Source: Rathayibacter sp. Leaf185
Lineage (GTDB): Bacteria > Actinomycetota > Actinomycetes > Actinomycetales > Microbacteriaceae
DNA length: 64,000 nucleotides
Reading direction: 5' to 3'
NCBI RefSeq assembly: GCF_001423885.1
Contig: NZ_LMPP01000003.1
Span: 186,001-250,000 of the forward strand
The notes under the pieces are model-generated. The model was not told where the DNA came from. It was given only the letters and a program-made list of their open reading frames with translations, and ran no database searches. The translations under genes were made by a program, and so were the position numbers. How positions within the stretch are numbered: the stretch's first letter is position 1; each line of letters starts with the position of its first letter. Positions 27,058 through 35,449 of this stretch are shown here, piece after piece.

Positions 27058-28268
27058 GCCGGGGTGCATCCACGCCGGTGAGGGCTCGTCGGAGCGCCCC
27101 CTGGCTCTTCGTCGTCGCCGTCGCCCTGGTCGCGTTCGTCCTGCGCGGGCCGATCGTCGCGCTGGCACCGGTGATCGACGCGATCCGCGACGACCTCTCG
27201 CTCTCGTCGGGTCAGGCCGGGGTCCTCACCAGCATCCCCGTGCTGTGCTTCGCGCTCGCGACTCCACTCGCGCTCGTGGTGATCCGCCGCGCGGGACCCG
27301 ATGCCGCCGTCGTCGTCACGGTCCTGGGAGTCGCGCTCGGCACCATCCTCCGCTCGGCCGGGGACGTCGTCGCCGTGGTCGCCGGCACCATCGTGATCGG
27401 CGTCTTCATCACCATCGGCAACGTCGTGGTGCCCGTCGTCATCCGCCGCGACGTGTCGCCCGAGCGCGTGGACCTCACCACGGGCGTCTACACGGCCGCC
27501 CTCAACATCGGCTCGACGATCACCTCCCTCGGCACGGCGCCCCTCGCGCTCGCGCTCGGCTGGCGCGGCGCGCTGCTCGTCTGGCTCGCCCTGAACGCCC
27601 TCGCACTGCTCGGCTGGCTGCTCGCCGTCGGTCCGGCGCGGGCGCTGAAGCCCGCGCCGCGCGTCACCGCCGACCGCGGCCCCGCGGCGCCCGCCCCGCG
27701 CATCTGGCGCAGCGCCACCGTCCTGGCCCTCGCCGTCTGCTTCTCGAGCCAGGCCTTCTCGTACTACGGAGTCACGGCCTGGCTGCCCACGCTCCTCGTC
27801 GACCGCAACGGCTTCACGATCGCAACGGCCGGCGCGAGCTCCTCGGTCTTCCAGCTCGCGGCGGTCGTGGGCGCGATCGGGGTCCCTCTACTGGTCAGGC
27901 GGCTGCGTCCGCTGGGCAGTATCGCGCTGGTCGGCGTCCTCTGGTGCACCGTCCCCGCCGGTCTCCTCGTCGCCCCTCAGCTCTGGGCGCTGTGGTGCAT
28001 CCTCGGTGGCATCGCGCAGGGCGGCGGATTCACCGTGGTCTTCGTCCTCGTGGTCCGGCTCTCGCAGTCGGATGCGCACGCCTCCCGCCTGTCGGCGACC
28101 GTGCAGGGAATCGGCTACGCCGTCGCTGCGACCGCTCCCACCGTGCTGGGCGTCGCCCACGACGCGAGCGGCGGCTGGGACGCCCCGCTCACCGTCGTGC
28201 TCGGCGCCACCGTCTCGTTCCTCCTCTTCGGCGTCTTCGCCGCGGCGCGCCACTCCCGCACCGCCTGA
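27054..28268 (+). CDS. MFS transporter, CynX/NimT type
   Basis: A 404-residue major facilitator with about 12 membrane segments. FVLRGPIVALAPVIDAIRDD and GVLTSIPVLCFALATPLAL in the first two helices are typical of the CynX/NimT family (cyanate or nitroimidazole-type transporters). Substrate is unknown. The GTG at 27054 overlaps the preceding stop (GTGA); a GTG eight codons later is an alternative start. Confidence 0.87.
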   Translation: MSRGASTPVRARRSAPWLFVVAVALVAFVLRGPIVALAPVIDAIRDDLSLSSGQAGVLTSIPVLCFALATPLALVVIRRAGPDAAVVVTVLGVALGTILRSAGDVVAVVAGTIVIGVFITIGNVVVPVVIRRDVSPERVDLTTGVYTAALNIGSTITSLGTAPLALALGWRGALLVWLALNALALLGWLLAVGPARALKPAPRVTADRGPAAPAPRIWRSATVLALAVCFSSQAFSYYGVTAWLPTLLVDRNGFTIATAGASSSVFQLAAVVGAIGVPLLVRRLRPLGSIALVGVLWCTVPAGLLVAPQLWALWCILGGIAQGGGFTVVFVLVVRLSQSDAHASRLSATVQGIGYAVAATAPTVLGVAHDASGGWDAPLTVVLGATVSFLLFGVFAAARHSRTA

Positions 28269-28318
28269 CCCTCGTCAAGGCCCTCACCTGAGCGGCGCCG
28301 GGGCAATAGCGTGTCGGC

Positions 28319-29410
28319 ATGGCCGAGAAGAGCACGACCCGTGAGAAGACCGCGCCCGAGCCCGACGACTCGCGCAAGCCCGACGAGGTCAGCGAGATCA
28401 CCAAGCGCTCCTGGCTGTACGTCCTGAAGAAGACCGCCCGCGAGTTCGGCGCCGACCAGTGCACCGATCTCGCCGCCGCGCTCACCTACTACGCCGTGCT
28501 GGCCCTCTTCCCCGCGCTGCTCGCCATCGTCTCGGTCCTCGGCGTCTTCGGCCAGGCGCAGGCCACCACCGACACCGTCCTCGAGCTCGTCCGCAACCTC
28601 GGGTCGGCTCAGGTCGTCGATCTGCTGCGCGAACCGATCCAGTCGCTCATCACCTCCCCCGCCGCCGGCATCGCCCTCGTCACTGGAATCGTGGGCGCGA
28701 TCTGGTCGGCCTCCGGATACGTCGGGGCGTTCGGCCGCGCGATGAACCGCATCTACGAGATCGACGAGGGGCGTCCCTTCTGGAAGCTGCGCCCGACGAT
28801 GCTGGGCGTCACGGTCGTCACCGTGATCCTCATCGTCATCGCGGCGCTCCTGCTCGTGCTGAGCGGCCCGGTCGCCTCGGCCGTCGGCGACGTCGTGGGC
28901 CTCGGCCCGGCGGCGCTCACCGTGTGGAACATCGTCAAGTGGCCGGTGCTCCTGGTCATCGCCGTCGTGATCATCGCGGTCCTGTACTACTTCGCGCCGA
29001 ACATCCGGCAGCCGAAGTTCCGCTGGATCAGCACCGGGGCGATCCTCGCCCTCGCCATCTGGCTGGTCGCCTCCGTCGGGTTCGCGTTCTACGTCGCCAA
29101 CTTCTCGAACTACAACAAGACCTACGGCTCGCTCGGTGCCGTGATCGTGTTCCTGCTGTGGATCTGGATCACCAACATCGCCCTGCTGTTCGGCGCCGAG
29201 TTCGACGCCGAGCTCGAGCGCGGCCGACAGCTCCAGGCCGGCATCGAGGCCGAAGAGACTCTGCAGCTCCCGCCCCGCGACACCGCGGCGAGCGAGAAGA
29301 AGCAGGCGGTGCACGCGCAGGACGTCCGCGACGGGAAGTGGCTGCGCCTCTCCTCCGAGAACCGCTCGTCCGACGCTCCCGATCAGGACGACGAGGCCGC
29401 GAAGAACTGA
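28319..29410 (+). CDS. YihY/virulence factor BrkB family membrane protein
   Basis: The 363-residue product contains the family block DLAAALTYYAVLALFPALLA near residue 49, six predicted membrane helices, GSLGAVIVFLLWIWITNIAL near the end of the domain, and a charged C-terminal tail of about 60 residues. The old name RNase BN for this family is not supported by its fold. The function is uncertain. Confidence 0.93.
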   Translation: MAEKSTTREKTAPEPDDSRKPDEVSEITKRSWLYVLKKTAREFGADQCTDLAAALTYYAVLALFPALLAIVSVLGVFGQAQATTDTVLELVRNLGSAQVVDLLREPIQSLITSPAAGIALVTGIVGAIWSASGYVGAFGRAMNRIYEIDEGRPFWKLRPTMLGVTVVTVILIVIAALLLVLSGPVASAVGDVVGLGPAALTVWNIVKWPVLLVIAVVIIAVLYYFAPNIRQPKFRWISTGAILALAIWLVASVGFAFYVANFSNYNKTYGSLGAVIVFLLWIWITNIALLFGAEFDAELERGRQLQAGIEAEETLQLPPRDTAASEKKQAVHAQDVRDGKWLRLSSENRSSDAPDQDDEAAKN

Positions 29411-29414
29411 TCCC

Positions 29415-30137
29415 TCACGACTCGGCATCCCAGAGGGCGCGGTAGTACGCGGCTCGCGTCTCGTCCGTCGCGATGCCGTACTGCTCGAGCAGCAGCGGTT
29501 CGAGTCCCGGCCCGTAGTTCCAGCGGAGGCTCATCGCCGCGATCGCGAGATCCGCCCAGCGGTCGCCGACGCCCAGGTCGCCGACGTCGACGGTCCCGCA
29601 CCAGTCCCCGTCGTCGTCCAGCAGCGTGTTCGGGGCGCAGGCGTCGCCGTGCACCACCACGGGGTCGACGAGCAGCGGAGGCGCTCCCAGCCCCTCGACA
29701 CGGCGATCGAACCACGAGTCCCCGCGCAGCGCCTCCGGCACCTCCGCCACGGGCAGGGCGTGCAGCGCCCGCAGCCCCGCCGCGATCGCCCGCACCGCCG
29801 TCCCGGGCTCCGCGATCCACCGCGGTGACACCGCGCTCTCCCCCGGCAGCGCCCGCGTCAGCAGCCACTGCCCGCCGTCGTCGCGCCCGTGCTCGACCAG
29901 CGCCGGCGCCGCGATCCTGCCCTCGAGCCAGCGCAGCCGCGCCGCCTCCCGGCCGAGATCGATGCCGGCCGAGTCGGGGCTCCACTTCAGGTACCCGCCG
30001 GGCACCCGGAACGTGAGCCCGTCGAGCTGGTTCCGCCAGACGAGCTCCGGAGCGACGCCACCGTTCCTCGCGAGGGCGACAGCCGGTACGACGGCGCCGT
30101 CGAGCGACCACTGCCGAGAGAGATCCGGTCCGGTCAT
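29415..30137 (-). CDS. Aminoglycoside phosphotransferase (APH) family kinase-like protein
   Basis: The 240-residue product has the small-molecule kinase fold. VVHGDACAPNTLLDDDGDW gives the Brenner-type HGDxxxxN catalytic loop and CGTVDVGDLGVGDRWADLA the metal-binding Asp. The length and spacing resemble APH(3') enzymes, but many such proteins phosphorylate other small molecules, so drug resistance should not be assumed. It is convergent with the YihY gene (4 bp apart) and divergent from the FadR-type regulator. Confidence 0.85.
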   Translation of the reverse strand: MTGPDLSRQWSLDGAVVPAVALARNGGVAPELVWRNQLDGLTFRVPGGYLKWSPDSAGIDLGREAARLRWLEGRIAAPALVEHGRDDGGQWLLTRALPGESAVSPRWIAEPGTAVRAIAAGLRALHALPVAEVPEALRGDSWFDRRVEGLGAPPLLVDPVVVHGDACAPNTLLDDDGDWCGTVDVGDLGVGDRWADLAIAAMSLRWNYGPGLEPLLLEQYGIATDETRAAYYRALWDAES

Positions 30138-30165
30138 CGCGCCAGGCTACCGTGCGGCGTTGTGC

Positions 30166-30178
30166 GTGGTCTGACCAC
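30166..30178. promoter_or_regulatory. FadR/GntR-type operator, upstream copy
   Basis: A perfect 13 bp palindrome, GTGGTCTGACCAC, contains the TGGTCnGACCA core recognised by FadR-subfamily GntR regulators. It lies 37 bp before the regulator start and its centre is 23 bp from that of the second site, about two helical turns. Confidence 0.8.
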
Positions 30179-30187
30179 AGGGTACGG

Positions 30188-30202
30188 TGTGGTCAGACCA
30201 CA
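30188..30202. promoter_or_regulatory. FadR/GntR-type operator, downstream copy
   Basis: A perfect 15 bp palindrome, TGTGGTCAGACCACA, with the same TGGTCnGACCA core, ends 12 bp before the ATG of the regulator and so overlaps its leader or promoter. Binding here should repress the regulator and lldD together. Confidence 0.85.
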
Positions 30203-30214
30203 GAGAGGCGGACG

Positions 30215-30925
30215 ATGAGCGACGGGGATCGTGCCTGGGAGAGCGTGCTGGCCCACGTCGAGGGCCTGCTGCTCACCGGTGCACTCTCGCCCGGCGACCG
30301 CCTCCCCGGCGAGCGGGTGCTCGCCCTCGAGCTCGGAGTCGGCCGCTCCTCCGTCCGCGAGGCCGTGCGCGTCCTCGAGGTGATGGGCCTCATCCGCACG
30401 AGGACGGGATCCGGTCCCACCTCCGGCGCCGTCATCGTCGCCCGCCCCACCGGTGGGATGAGCGCACTGCTGCGCCTCCAGGTCGCGGCCAGCGGCTTCG
30501 CCGTGGAGGACGTCGTGCGCACACGTCTCGTCCTCGAGACCGCGGTCGTCGACGATCTGGCCCGCACGACCCCTGTCGCGCTCGACGACAGCCGCGAGCT
30601 GCTCGACGCCATGGACGCCGAGACGCTCGAGCACGACGCGTTCCTCGCCCTCGACCAGCAGTTCCACCTCTCGCTCGCGGAGGCGTCCGGCAACGCCGTG
30701 ATCGCCGCCATGACCGCGGGCCTCCGCGACGCCGTCGAGGGCTACGTGCTCGCTGCCGCCCGCTCGCTGCCCGACTGGCCGAGCACCCGCGACCGCCTCC
30801 GCCGCGAGCACCGCGCCCTCGTCGCCGCCGTCGACGCGGCCGATCCCGAGCTCGCCCGACACCTCGTCCAGACCCACATCTCGGGCTACTACGCCGAGAC
30901 CCACCTCACCGCGAAGAAGGACTGA
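30215..30925 (+). CDS. FadR-subfamily GntR regulator, probably of lactate use
   Basis: The 236-residue product has an N-terminal winged helix ([34 protein letters not shown]) and a C-terminal FCD ligand domain (residues about 85-225) with the metal-binding histidine pattern around [14 protein letters not shown] and [10 protein letters not shown]. The ATG at 30215 follows GAGAGG and begins right after the two operators. lldD starts 2 bp past the stop, so this is probably an LldR-like lactate sensor that controls its own operon. The ligand is inferred from context. Confidence 0.92.
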   Translation: MSDGDRAWESVLAHVEGLLLTGALSPGDRLPGERVLALELGVGRSSVREAVRVLEVMGLIRTRTGSGPTSGAVIVARPTGGMSALLRLQVAASGFAVEDVVRTRLVLETAVVDDLARTTPVALDDSRELLDAMDAETLEHDAFLALDQQFHLSLAEASGNAVIAAMTAGLRDAVEGYVLAAARSLPDWPSTRDRLRREHRALVAAVDAADPELARHLVQTHISGYYAETHLTAKKD

Positions 30926-30927
30926 CC

Positions 30928-32190
30928 ATGGTCGACCGCCGAATCCCGAAGGTGCGCGATCTCGCGCCCTTGATGCAGTTCAAGACGCCTGAGCTCGACC
31001 TCAAGAAGGCCCGGCTCGACAAGGCGCTGACCGTGTACGACCTGCAGCGCATCGCCCGGCGCCGCACTCCGAAGGCGGCCTTCGACTACACCGAGGGCGC
31101 AGCGGAGGCCGAGATCTCGCTCGGCCGCGCCCGCCAGGCGTTCGAGGACATCCAGTTCAACCCGGCGGTGCTCCGCGACGTGTCCGAGGTGCGCACCGGC
31201 TGGGACGTCCTCGGCGCCCCCGTCTCGCTCCCCTTCGGCATCGCTCCGACCGGCTTCACCCGGATGATGCAGACCGAGGGCGAGATCGCCGGAGCCCGCA
31301 ACGCGGCCAAGTGGGGCATCCCCTTCTCGCTCTCCACGATGGGCACGACCGCCATCGAGGACGTGAAGGCCGCGAACCCGCACGGCCGCAACTGGTTCCA
31401 GCTCTACATGTGGAAGGACCGCGACCGCTCGATGGCGCTCGTCGACCGGGCCGCCGCCTCCGGCTTCGACACCCTGCTGGTCACGGTCGACGTCCCCGTC
31501 GCCGGCGCACGCCTGCGCGACAAGCGCAACGGCTTCTCGATCCCCCCGCAGCTGACCCTGGGCACCGTGGTCAACGCGCTGCCCCGCCCGTGGTGGTGGA
31601 TCGACTTCCTCACCACCGAGCCGCTCTCCTTCGCCTCCCTCGACCGCTGGTCGGGCACTGTGGGCGAACTGCTCGACACGATGTTCGACCCGACCGTCAC
31701 CTTCGACGACCTGGCCTGGATCCGCGACCAGTGGCCCGGCAAGGTCGTCGTCAAGGGCATCCAGACGGTCGACGACGCCCGCCGTGTCGCCGAGCTCGGG
31801 ATCGACGGCATCGTCCTCTCCAACCACGGCGGCCGCCAGCTCGACCGCGCGCCGATCCCGTTCCACCTGCTCCCCGAGGTCGTGCGCGAGGTCGCCTCGT
31901 CGGGCATGGAGGTGCACCTCGACACCGGCATCATGTCCGGAGCCGACATCGTCGCCGCCGTCGCGCACGGCGCGAGGTTCACCCTCGTCGGCCGCGCCTA
32001 CCTCTACGGTCTGATGGCGGGCGGCGAGGCGGGCGTCAACCGGATGATCGAGATCCTCTCCGAGCAGATCACCCGCACGATGCGCCTCCTCGGCGTGACG
32101 TCGCTCGAGGAGCTGACCCCCGAGCACGTCACCCAGCTGCAGCGCCTCGCCCCGCGGGCGCTCTCGCCGCAGCTCACCCCCGCGCTCTGA
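30928..32190 (+). CDS. lldD: FMN-dependent L-lactate dehydrogenase / alpha-hydroxy-acid oxidase
   Basis: A 420-residue FMN TIM-barrel enzyme that oxidises L-lactate to pyruvate and passes electrons to quinone in the membrane. [47 protein letters not shown] and the active-site block [16 protein letters not shown] (catalytic His) are all present, and [21 protein letters not shown] is the phosphate site. Lactate is the most likely substrate given the FadR-type regulator; related 2-hydroxy acids are possible. Confidence 0.9.
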   Translation: MVDRRIPKVRDLAPLMQFKTPELDLKKARLDKALTVYDLQRIARRRTPKAAFDYTEGAAEAEISLGRARQAFEDIQFNPAVLRDVSEVRTGWDVLGAPVSLPFGIAPTGFTRMMQTEGEIAGARNAAKWGIPFSLSTMGTTAIEDVKAANPHGRNWFQLYMWKDRDRSMALVDRAAASGFDTLLVTVDVPVAGARLRDKRNGFSIPPQLTLGTVVNALPRPWWWIDFLTTEPLSFASLDRWSGTVGELLDTMFDPTVTFDDLAWIRDQWPGKVVVKGIQTVDDARRVAELGIDGIVLSNHGGRQLDRAPIPFHLLPEVVREVASSGMEVHLDTGIMSGADIVAAVAHGARFTLVGRAYLYGLMAGGEAGVNRMIEILSEQITRTMRLLGVTSLEELTPEHVTQLQRLAPRALSPQLTPAL

Positions 32191-32193
32191 TCC

Positions 32194-32233
32194 CTGCGCG
32201 CCCGCCGGTCCCGAGGGGTCAGCGGGCGCGCAG
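32194..32233. terminator. Bidirectional hairpin between lldD and the RibD-like gene
   Basis: CTGCGCGCCCGC at 32194-32205 pairs perfectly with GCGGGCGCGCAG at 32222-32233 around a 16 nt loop. It starts 3 bp past the lldD stop and includes the last codons of the convergent gene. No T-run is present. Confidence 0.65.
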
Positions 32234-32965
32234 GTAGCGCAGCAGGAGCGTGTCGCCAGAGGCGAGCACATGCGCCAGCCGCTGCTCCCGCGCAGCCGGC
32301 AGAGCTCCGCGCGCGATCCGGCCTGCATCGCCCGCCTCGAGCGTCGGGCTCAGGGTCAGGTCCAGCTCATCCACCACGTCGTCCGCCAGCAGCGCGCCGA
32401 GCAGCGACGGCCCGCCCTCGCAGTGGATCCGCGCGAGTCCGCGCTCGGCCAGGGCATCCCGCATCCGCGGAGCATCGAGCGAGTCTTCACCGCAGACGAG
32501 CACGTCCGCGACCTCCGCGAGCTCGGCGCGTCGGCGGGACGAGGACCGTCCGGTCGTCACCACGACGGGTCGCACCGGCGCCTCGGTGAACAGCCGCGAT
32601 CCTGCGTCGAGGTCGAGCGATCCCGAGACGATCGCGAAGACCGGGTGCGGAGGCAGTCCCGCCGCCGTCCGCGCGCTCGCGGCCTCCTCGCTCAGGACCA
32701 TCGGGCCGTAGCCCTCCGTGCGCACCGTGCCCGCCGCGACCAGCACCACGTCGGCCAGCCGGCGCAGCAGGTCGAACACCCTCAGGTCGGCGTCGCCGCC
32801 GAGCGCCCCCGACACTCCGTCGTGCGTCACGGCGCCGTCGACGCTCGAGACGAAGTTGACCCGCAGCCACCGCTCGGCTGCTCCCTCGGAGTACAGCGCG
32901 AGCAGCGCGTCGTCGTCGAGGTCCACGGCCGCGGACGGGAGCAGCCGGTCGATCACCGCGTTCAT
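32219..32965 (-). CDS. RibD C-terminal (dihydrofolate reductase-fold) pyrimidine reductase-like protein
   Basis: The 248-residue product has only the reductase half of RibD, with no deaminase domain. WLRVNFVSSVDGAVTHDG near residue 33 and DVVLVAAGTVRTEGYGP are typical of the NADPH-binding fold, and CEGGPSLLGALLADDVVDEL is the C-terminal signature. Its ATG overlaps the stop of the FolP-like gene (ATGA), so the two form an operon. Free-standing proteins of this type are common in actinobacteria; a role in riboflavin or pterin reduction is possible but not shown. Confidence 0.87.
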   Translation of the reverse strand: MNAVIDRLLPSAAVDLDDDALLALYSEGAAERWLRVNFVSSVDGAVTHDGVSGALGGDADLRVFDLLRRLADVVLVAAGTVRTEGYGPMVLSEEAASARTAAGLPPHPVFAIVSGSLDLDAGSRLFTEAPVRPVVVTTGRSSSRRRAELAEVADVLVCGEDSLDAPRMRDALAERGLARIHCEGGPSLLGALLADDVVDELDLTLSPTLEAGDAGRIARGALPAAREQRLAHVLASGDTLLLRYLRAR

Positions 32966-33834
32966 GCGCTCGCCGCCTCGATGTTGTGCCGCAGGTAGAC
33001 CGGCGCGCGCCAGCCGAGGACCGCCTCCGTCAGCCGCACCGCGTCGACCGCCTGCCGCACGTCGTGCATCCGGACGATCCGCGCTCCGTTCAGGATGCAG
33101 ATCACCGCCGCCGCGAGCGAGCCCTCGAGCCGCTCCCCCTGCGGCCGATCCAGCGTCTCTCCGATGAAGTCCTTGTTCGACACCGCCGCCAGCACGGGAT
33201 ACCCCAGTGCCGCCACCTCGTCGAGCCGCCGGGTCAGCTCGAGCGTGTGCAGGGTGTTCTTGTTCAGGTCGTGTCCCGGGTCGACGACGATCCGCTCCGG
33301 AGGCACTCCTGCGGCCAGCGCGCGCGCCACGCGGTCGCGGAGGTGCTCCACGACCGTCGCCACCACGTCGTCGTACTCGGGCCGGGTCGGCTCGCTCCGC
33401 GGCGCCCCCACGCTGTGGGTGAGCACGAGCTGGGCGGACGACGCGGCCACGACCTCGAGCATCCGGGGATCGTGCAGCCCGCTGGTGTCGTTGACGACGG
33501 AGGCGCCCTCGGCGATGCTCGCGCGGGCCACCTCCGAGCGGGTCGTGTCGACCGAGATCACCACGTCGCTCCGCTCGCTGATCCCCGCGACCACGGGCAC
33601 GACACGATCGATCTCCTCCTGCAGCGAGACCGCGGGTCCGCGTCCGAACGGCACACCGCCGATGTCGACCCAGTCGGCCCCCTGCTCGGCGGCCCGCACG
33701 GAGGCATCGACCGCCCGGTCGAGCGCGAACGTGGACCCCCGGTCGTAGAACGAGTCGGGAGTGCGGTTCACGACCGCCATCACGGCGACCTGCCGCTCGA
33801 AGTCGAACTCGCGTCCGCCGATGATGCGCGTCAT
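32962..33834 (-). CDS. FolP2-like dihydropteroate synthase paralogue
   Basis: The 290-residue product has the dihydropteroate synthase barrel: MAVVNRTPDSFYDRGSTF, ISVDTTRSEVARA, VVNDTSGLHDP, VDPGHDLNKNT and LAAVSNKDFIGETL. It lacks the usual DIGGESTRPG loop and has DIGGVPFGRGPAV instead. This matches my recollection of mycobacterial FolP2 (Rv1207), a paralogue reported not to make dihydropteroate. It is therefore probably not the folate enzyme. The ATG at 33834 (MTRIIGG) is the likely start. Confidence 0.85.
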   Translation of the reverse strand: MTRIIGGREFDFERQVAVMAVVNRTPDSFYDRGSTFALDRAVDASVRAAEQGADWVDIGGVPFGRGPAVSLQEEIDRVVPVVAGISERSDVVISVDTTRSEVARASIAEGASVVNDTSGLHDPRMLEVVAASSAQLVLTHSVGAPRSEPTRPEYDDVVATVVEHLRDRVARALAAGVPPERIVVDPGHDLNKNTLHTLELTRRLDEVAALGYPVLAAVSNKDFIGETLDRPQGERLEGSLAAAVICILNGARIVRMHDVRQAVDAVRLTEAVLGWRAPVYLRHNIEAASA

Positions 33835-33889
33835 CGTCCAGTCGTCCTCTCGGGATGCCCGCGCCGATCGGTCGTCGGCGCGGCCCACC

Positions 33890-34504
33890 CTAGACGAGCC
33901 GACCCTGGACGGGCCTGATCCCGGGAGCAGAGTCCATCGCCTCCGGAGGGTCGAGCCGCTGCTCGCCCTCGAGGAGCGCCTGGAACAGCACGTGGTCCTG
34001 CCACTCGCCCGCGATCCGGAGGTAGCGGCGGGCGATCCCGATCCGCTCGAAGCCGTTGCGCTCGAGCACCGTCTGCGATCCGCGGTTGTGCAGGAGAGTC
34101 CCCGCCTGGACCCGGTGCAGCCTCAGCTCGTCCCGCGCGATCCGGAGCGTCTCGCCCACCGCCCGCGTCATCAGCCCGCGGCCCTGGAGCGAGGCGTCGA
34201 GCCAGTAGCCGAGATCGGCGCTGTCGAAGGCGCCGTGCACGACGTTCGAGAGCGTCAGGCGCCCGACGATCTCGCCGCCGCGCTCGAGCACCAGCGGCAG
34301 GACGCCGCCCGCCCGGTACGCGAAGAGCACATCGGAGACGGCGTCGGTCTGCCCGCCCGATTCGAAGAAGCGTGTCGAGCGCACGGGCTCCCACGGCGCC
34401 AGGTGGCGGCGGTTGCGCCGGTACGCGCTCGCGAGCGCAGGGCCGTCCTCCCTGGCGATCAGGCGGAGCCAGGTGGAGTCGTCGAGTGCGATCGGGGCGG
34501 GCAT
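33890..34504 (-). CDS. RimJ/RimL-type GNAT N-acetyltransferase
   Basis: The 204-residue product has the RimJ/L pattern: STWLRLIAREDGPALASAYR at the start, DLGYWLDASLQGRGLMTRAV with the acetyl-CoA loop, HRVQAGTLLHNRGSQTVLER with the conserved Asn, and NGFERIGIARRYLRIAGEWQD. Such enzymes modify ribosomal proteins, small molecules or peptides; the substrate is not evident. Confidence 0.88.
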   Translation of the reverse strand: MPAPIALDDSTWLRLIAREDGPALASAYRRNRRHLAPWEPVRSTRFFESGGQTDAVSDVLFAYRAGGVLPLVLERGGEIVGRLTLSNVVHGAFDSADLGYWLDASLQGRGLMTRAVGETLRIARDELRLHRVQAGTLLHNRGSQTVLERNGFERIGIARRYLRIAGEWQDHVLFQALLEGEQRLDPPEAMDSAPGIRPVQGRLV

Positions 34505-34596
34505 CGCGACGAGAGTAGCCGGAACGCGGGCCGTGCGGGCGGAACCGGACGAGGAGTGCGGCGCGGGCCTCGACGGCGGGACTCGCCGGGAACGAC

Positions 34597-34626
34597 AGAA
34601 CCCCCGGCCGCCGGGCCGGGGGTTCT
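34597..34626 (-). terminator. Terminator after the tRNA-Val(GAC) gene
   Basis: AGAACCCCCGGCC and its complement GGCCGGGGGTTCT flank a four-base loop, a 13 bp perfect stem that ends two bases past the tRNA. On the minus strand the trailing bases are TGTCGTT, a weak T-rich tail. Confidence 0.8.
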
Positions 34627-34628
34627 CG

Positions 34629-34703
34629 TGGTGGGCGATACTGGGATCGAACCAGTGACCTCTTCCGTGTCAGGGAAGCGCGCTACCGCTGCGCCAATCG
34701 CCC
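34629..34703 (-). tRNA. tRNA-Val(GAC), CCA encoded
   Basis: On the minus strand the 7 bp acceptor stem GGGCGAT/ATCGCCC, the D-loop with AGCGGTAGC, the anticodon stem CTTCC/GGAAG around CTGACAC (anticodon GAC) and the TTCGATC T-loop are all present. The discriminator base is A and a genomic CCA follows. Confidence 0.96.
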
Positions 34704-34741
34704 GTTGCTCTGCGAAGAGCTCCTCGTTCGGTGAACGATCG

Positions 34742-34812
34742 AGGTGGATACGGGATTCGAACCCGTGTATACGGCTTTGCAGGCCGCTGCCTCGCCTCTC
34801 GGCCAATCCACC
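34742..34812 (-). tRNA. tRNA-Cys(GCA)
   Basis: On the minus strand the acceptor GGTGGAT/ATCCACC, the anticodon loop CTGCAAA (anticodon GCA) and the T-loop GGTTCGAATCC fold normally. Position 73 is T, as usual for tRNA-Cys. CCA is not encoded. Confidence 0.96.
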
Positions 34813-34933
34813 GTGTACGGGATTCGGTGTCGGCGGCCCGGAGGCCTGCCAGGCGGGACCGCACCCGAGGGTGTCTCCCGACCATTGTCTTTCTTCGGTC
34901 TTTCAGAAATACCGGCCCGGGGGCTGGTATTCG

Positions 34934-35005
34934 AGCGGATGACGAGATTCGAACTCGCGACCCTCACCTTGGCAAGGTGATGCGCTACCGCTGCGCCACA
35001 TCCGC
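34934..35005 (-). tRNA. tRNA-Gly(GCC)
   Basis: On the minus strand the acceptor GCGGATG pairs with CATCCGC, the anticodon loop is TTGCCAA (anticodon GCC) and the T-loop is AGTTCGAATCT. Position 73 is T and CCA is not encoded. It is the first of the Gly-Cys-Val tRNA unit. Confidence 0.96.
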
Positions 35006-35124
35006 ATGGAGGTCTTGCCTGTCTTGTGTCGTGCACTTCGCCGGTCTTGCCCGTACTGGTCTTGCCTCACTTGCCTTGTTCTCGTCTCGCCTCGGCGCTT
35101 TCGCTCCCCGGCTCGACCTAGAAG

Positions 35125-35154
35125 ACTGTATCCGACGGCCGCACGAGAAACCAA
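35125..35154 (-). promoter_or_regulatory. Candidate promoter of the Gly-Cys-Val tRNA unit
   Basis: On the minus strand TTGGTT (35149-35154) and TACAGT (35125-35130) are 18 bp apart and lie about 120 bp before tRNA-Gly. The match to the sigma-70 consensus is moderate, and the 300 bp between the two tRNA units holds no gene. Confidence 0.4.
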
Positions 35155-35319
35155 ATCGAGCGGGAGCCGATCTCGGCCACGTCGGCGCCTCCCCCGTCTT
35201 TCCGCGCGAAACCCGCCCGACACACTCCGTTCACCCGGGCGTGGCGACCCGGAGTGGTGCATCCCGCCCCGCCGGATCCGCTACGATCCTTACTCGGGTC
35301 GTCCACAAGACGGCCCTCT

Positions 35320-35392
35320 GGGCGATTGGCGCAGTTGGTAGCGCGCTTCCTTCACACGGAAGAGGTCATCGGTTCGAGTCCGGTATCGCCCA
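35320..35392 (+). tRNA. tRNA-Val(CAC)
   Basis: The acceptor GGGCGAT/ATCGCCC, the D-loop with AGTTGGTAGC, the anticodon stem CTTCC/GGAAG around TTCACAC (anticodon CAC) and the T-loop GGTTCGAGTCC are present. CCA is not encoded. A possible -10 box TACGAT lies at 35282. Confidence 0.96.
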
Positions 35393-35398
35393 CCCTCA

Positions 35399-35424
35399 CC
35401 CCCGGTCCTCCGCCGGGGGTTTTC
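35399..35424 (+). terminator. Rho-independent terminator after tRNA-Val(CAC)
   Basis: CCCCCGG, a 7 nt loop and CCGGGGG are followed by TTTTCTC. It starts 6 bp past the tRNA. Confidence 0.88.
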
Positions 35425-35449
35425 TCATGCCCGGGAGGTGAACCTCGCG

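Noticed and set aside
29415-30137. Aminoglycoside resistance gene
   Set aside because: Only the general APH/kinase motifs are visible. Many such proteins act on other small molecules, so I call only the family.
34629-35392. Integrated element at the tRNA cluster
   Set aside because: No integrase, no duplicated tRNA end and no phage genes are nearby, and the surrounding genes are ordinary.
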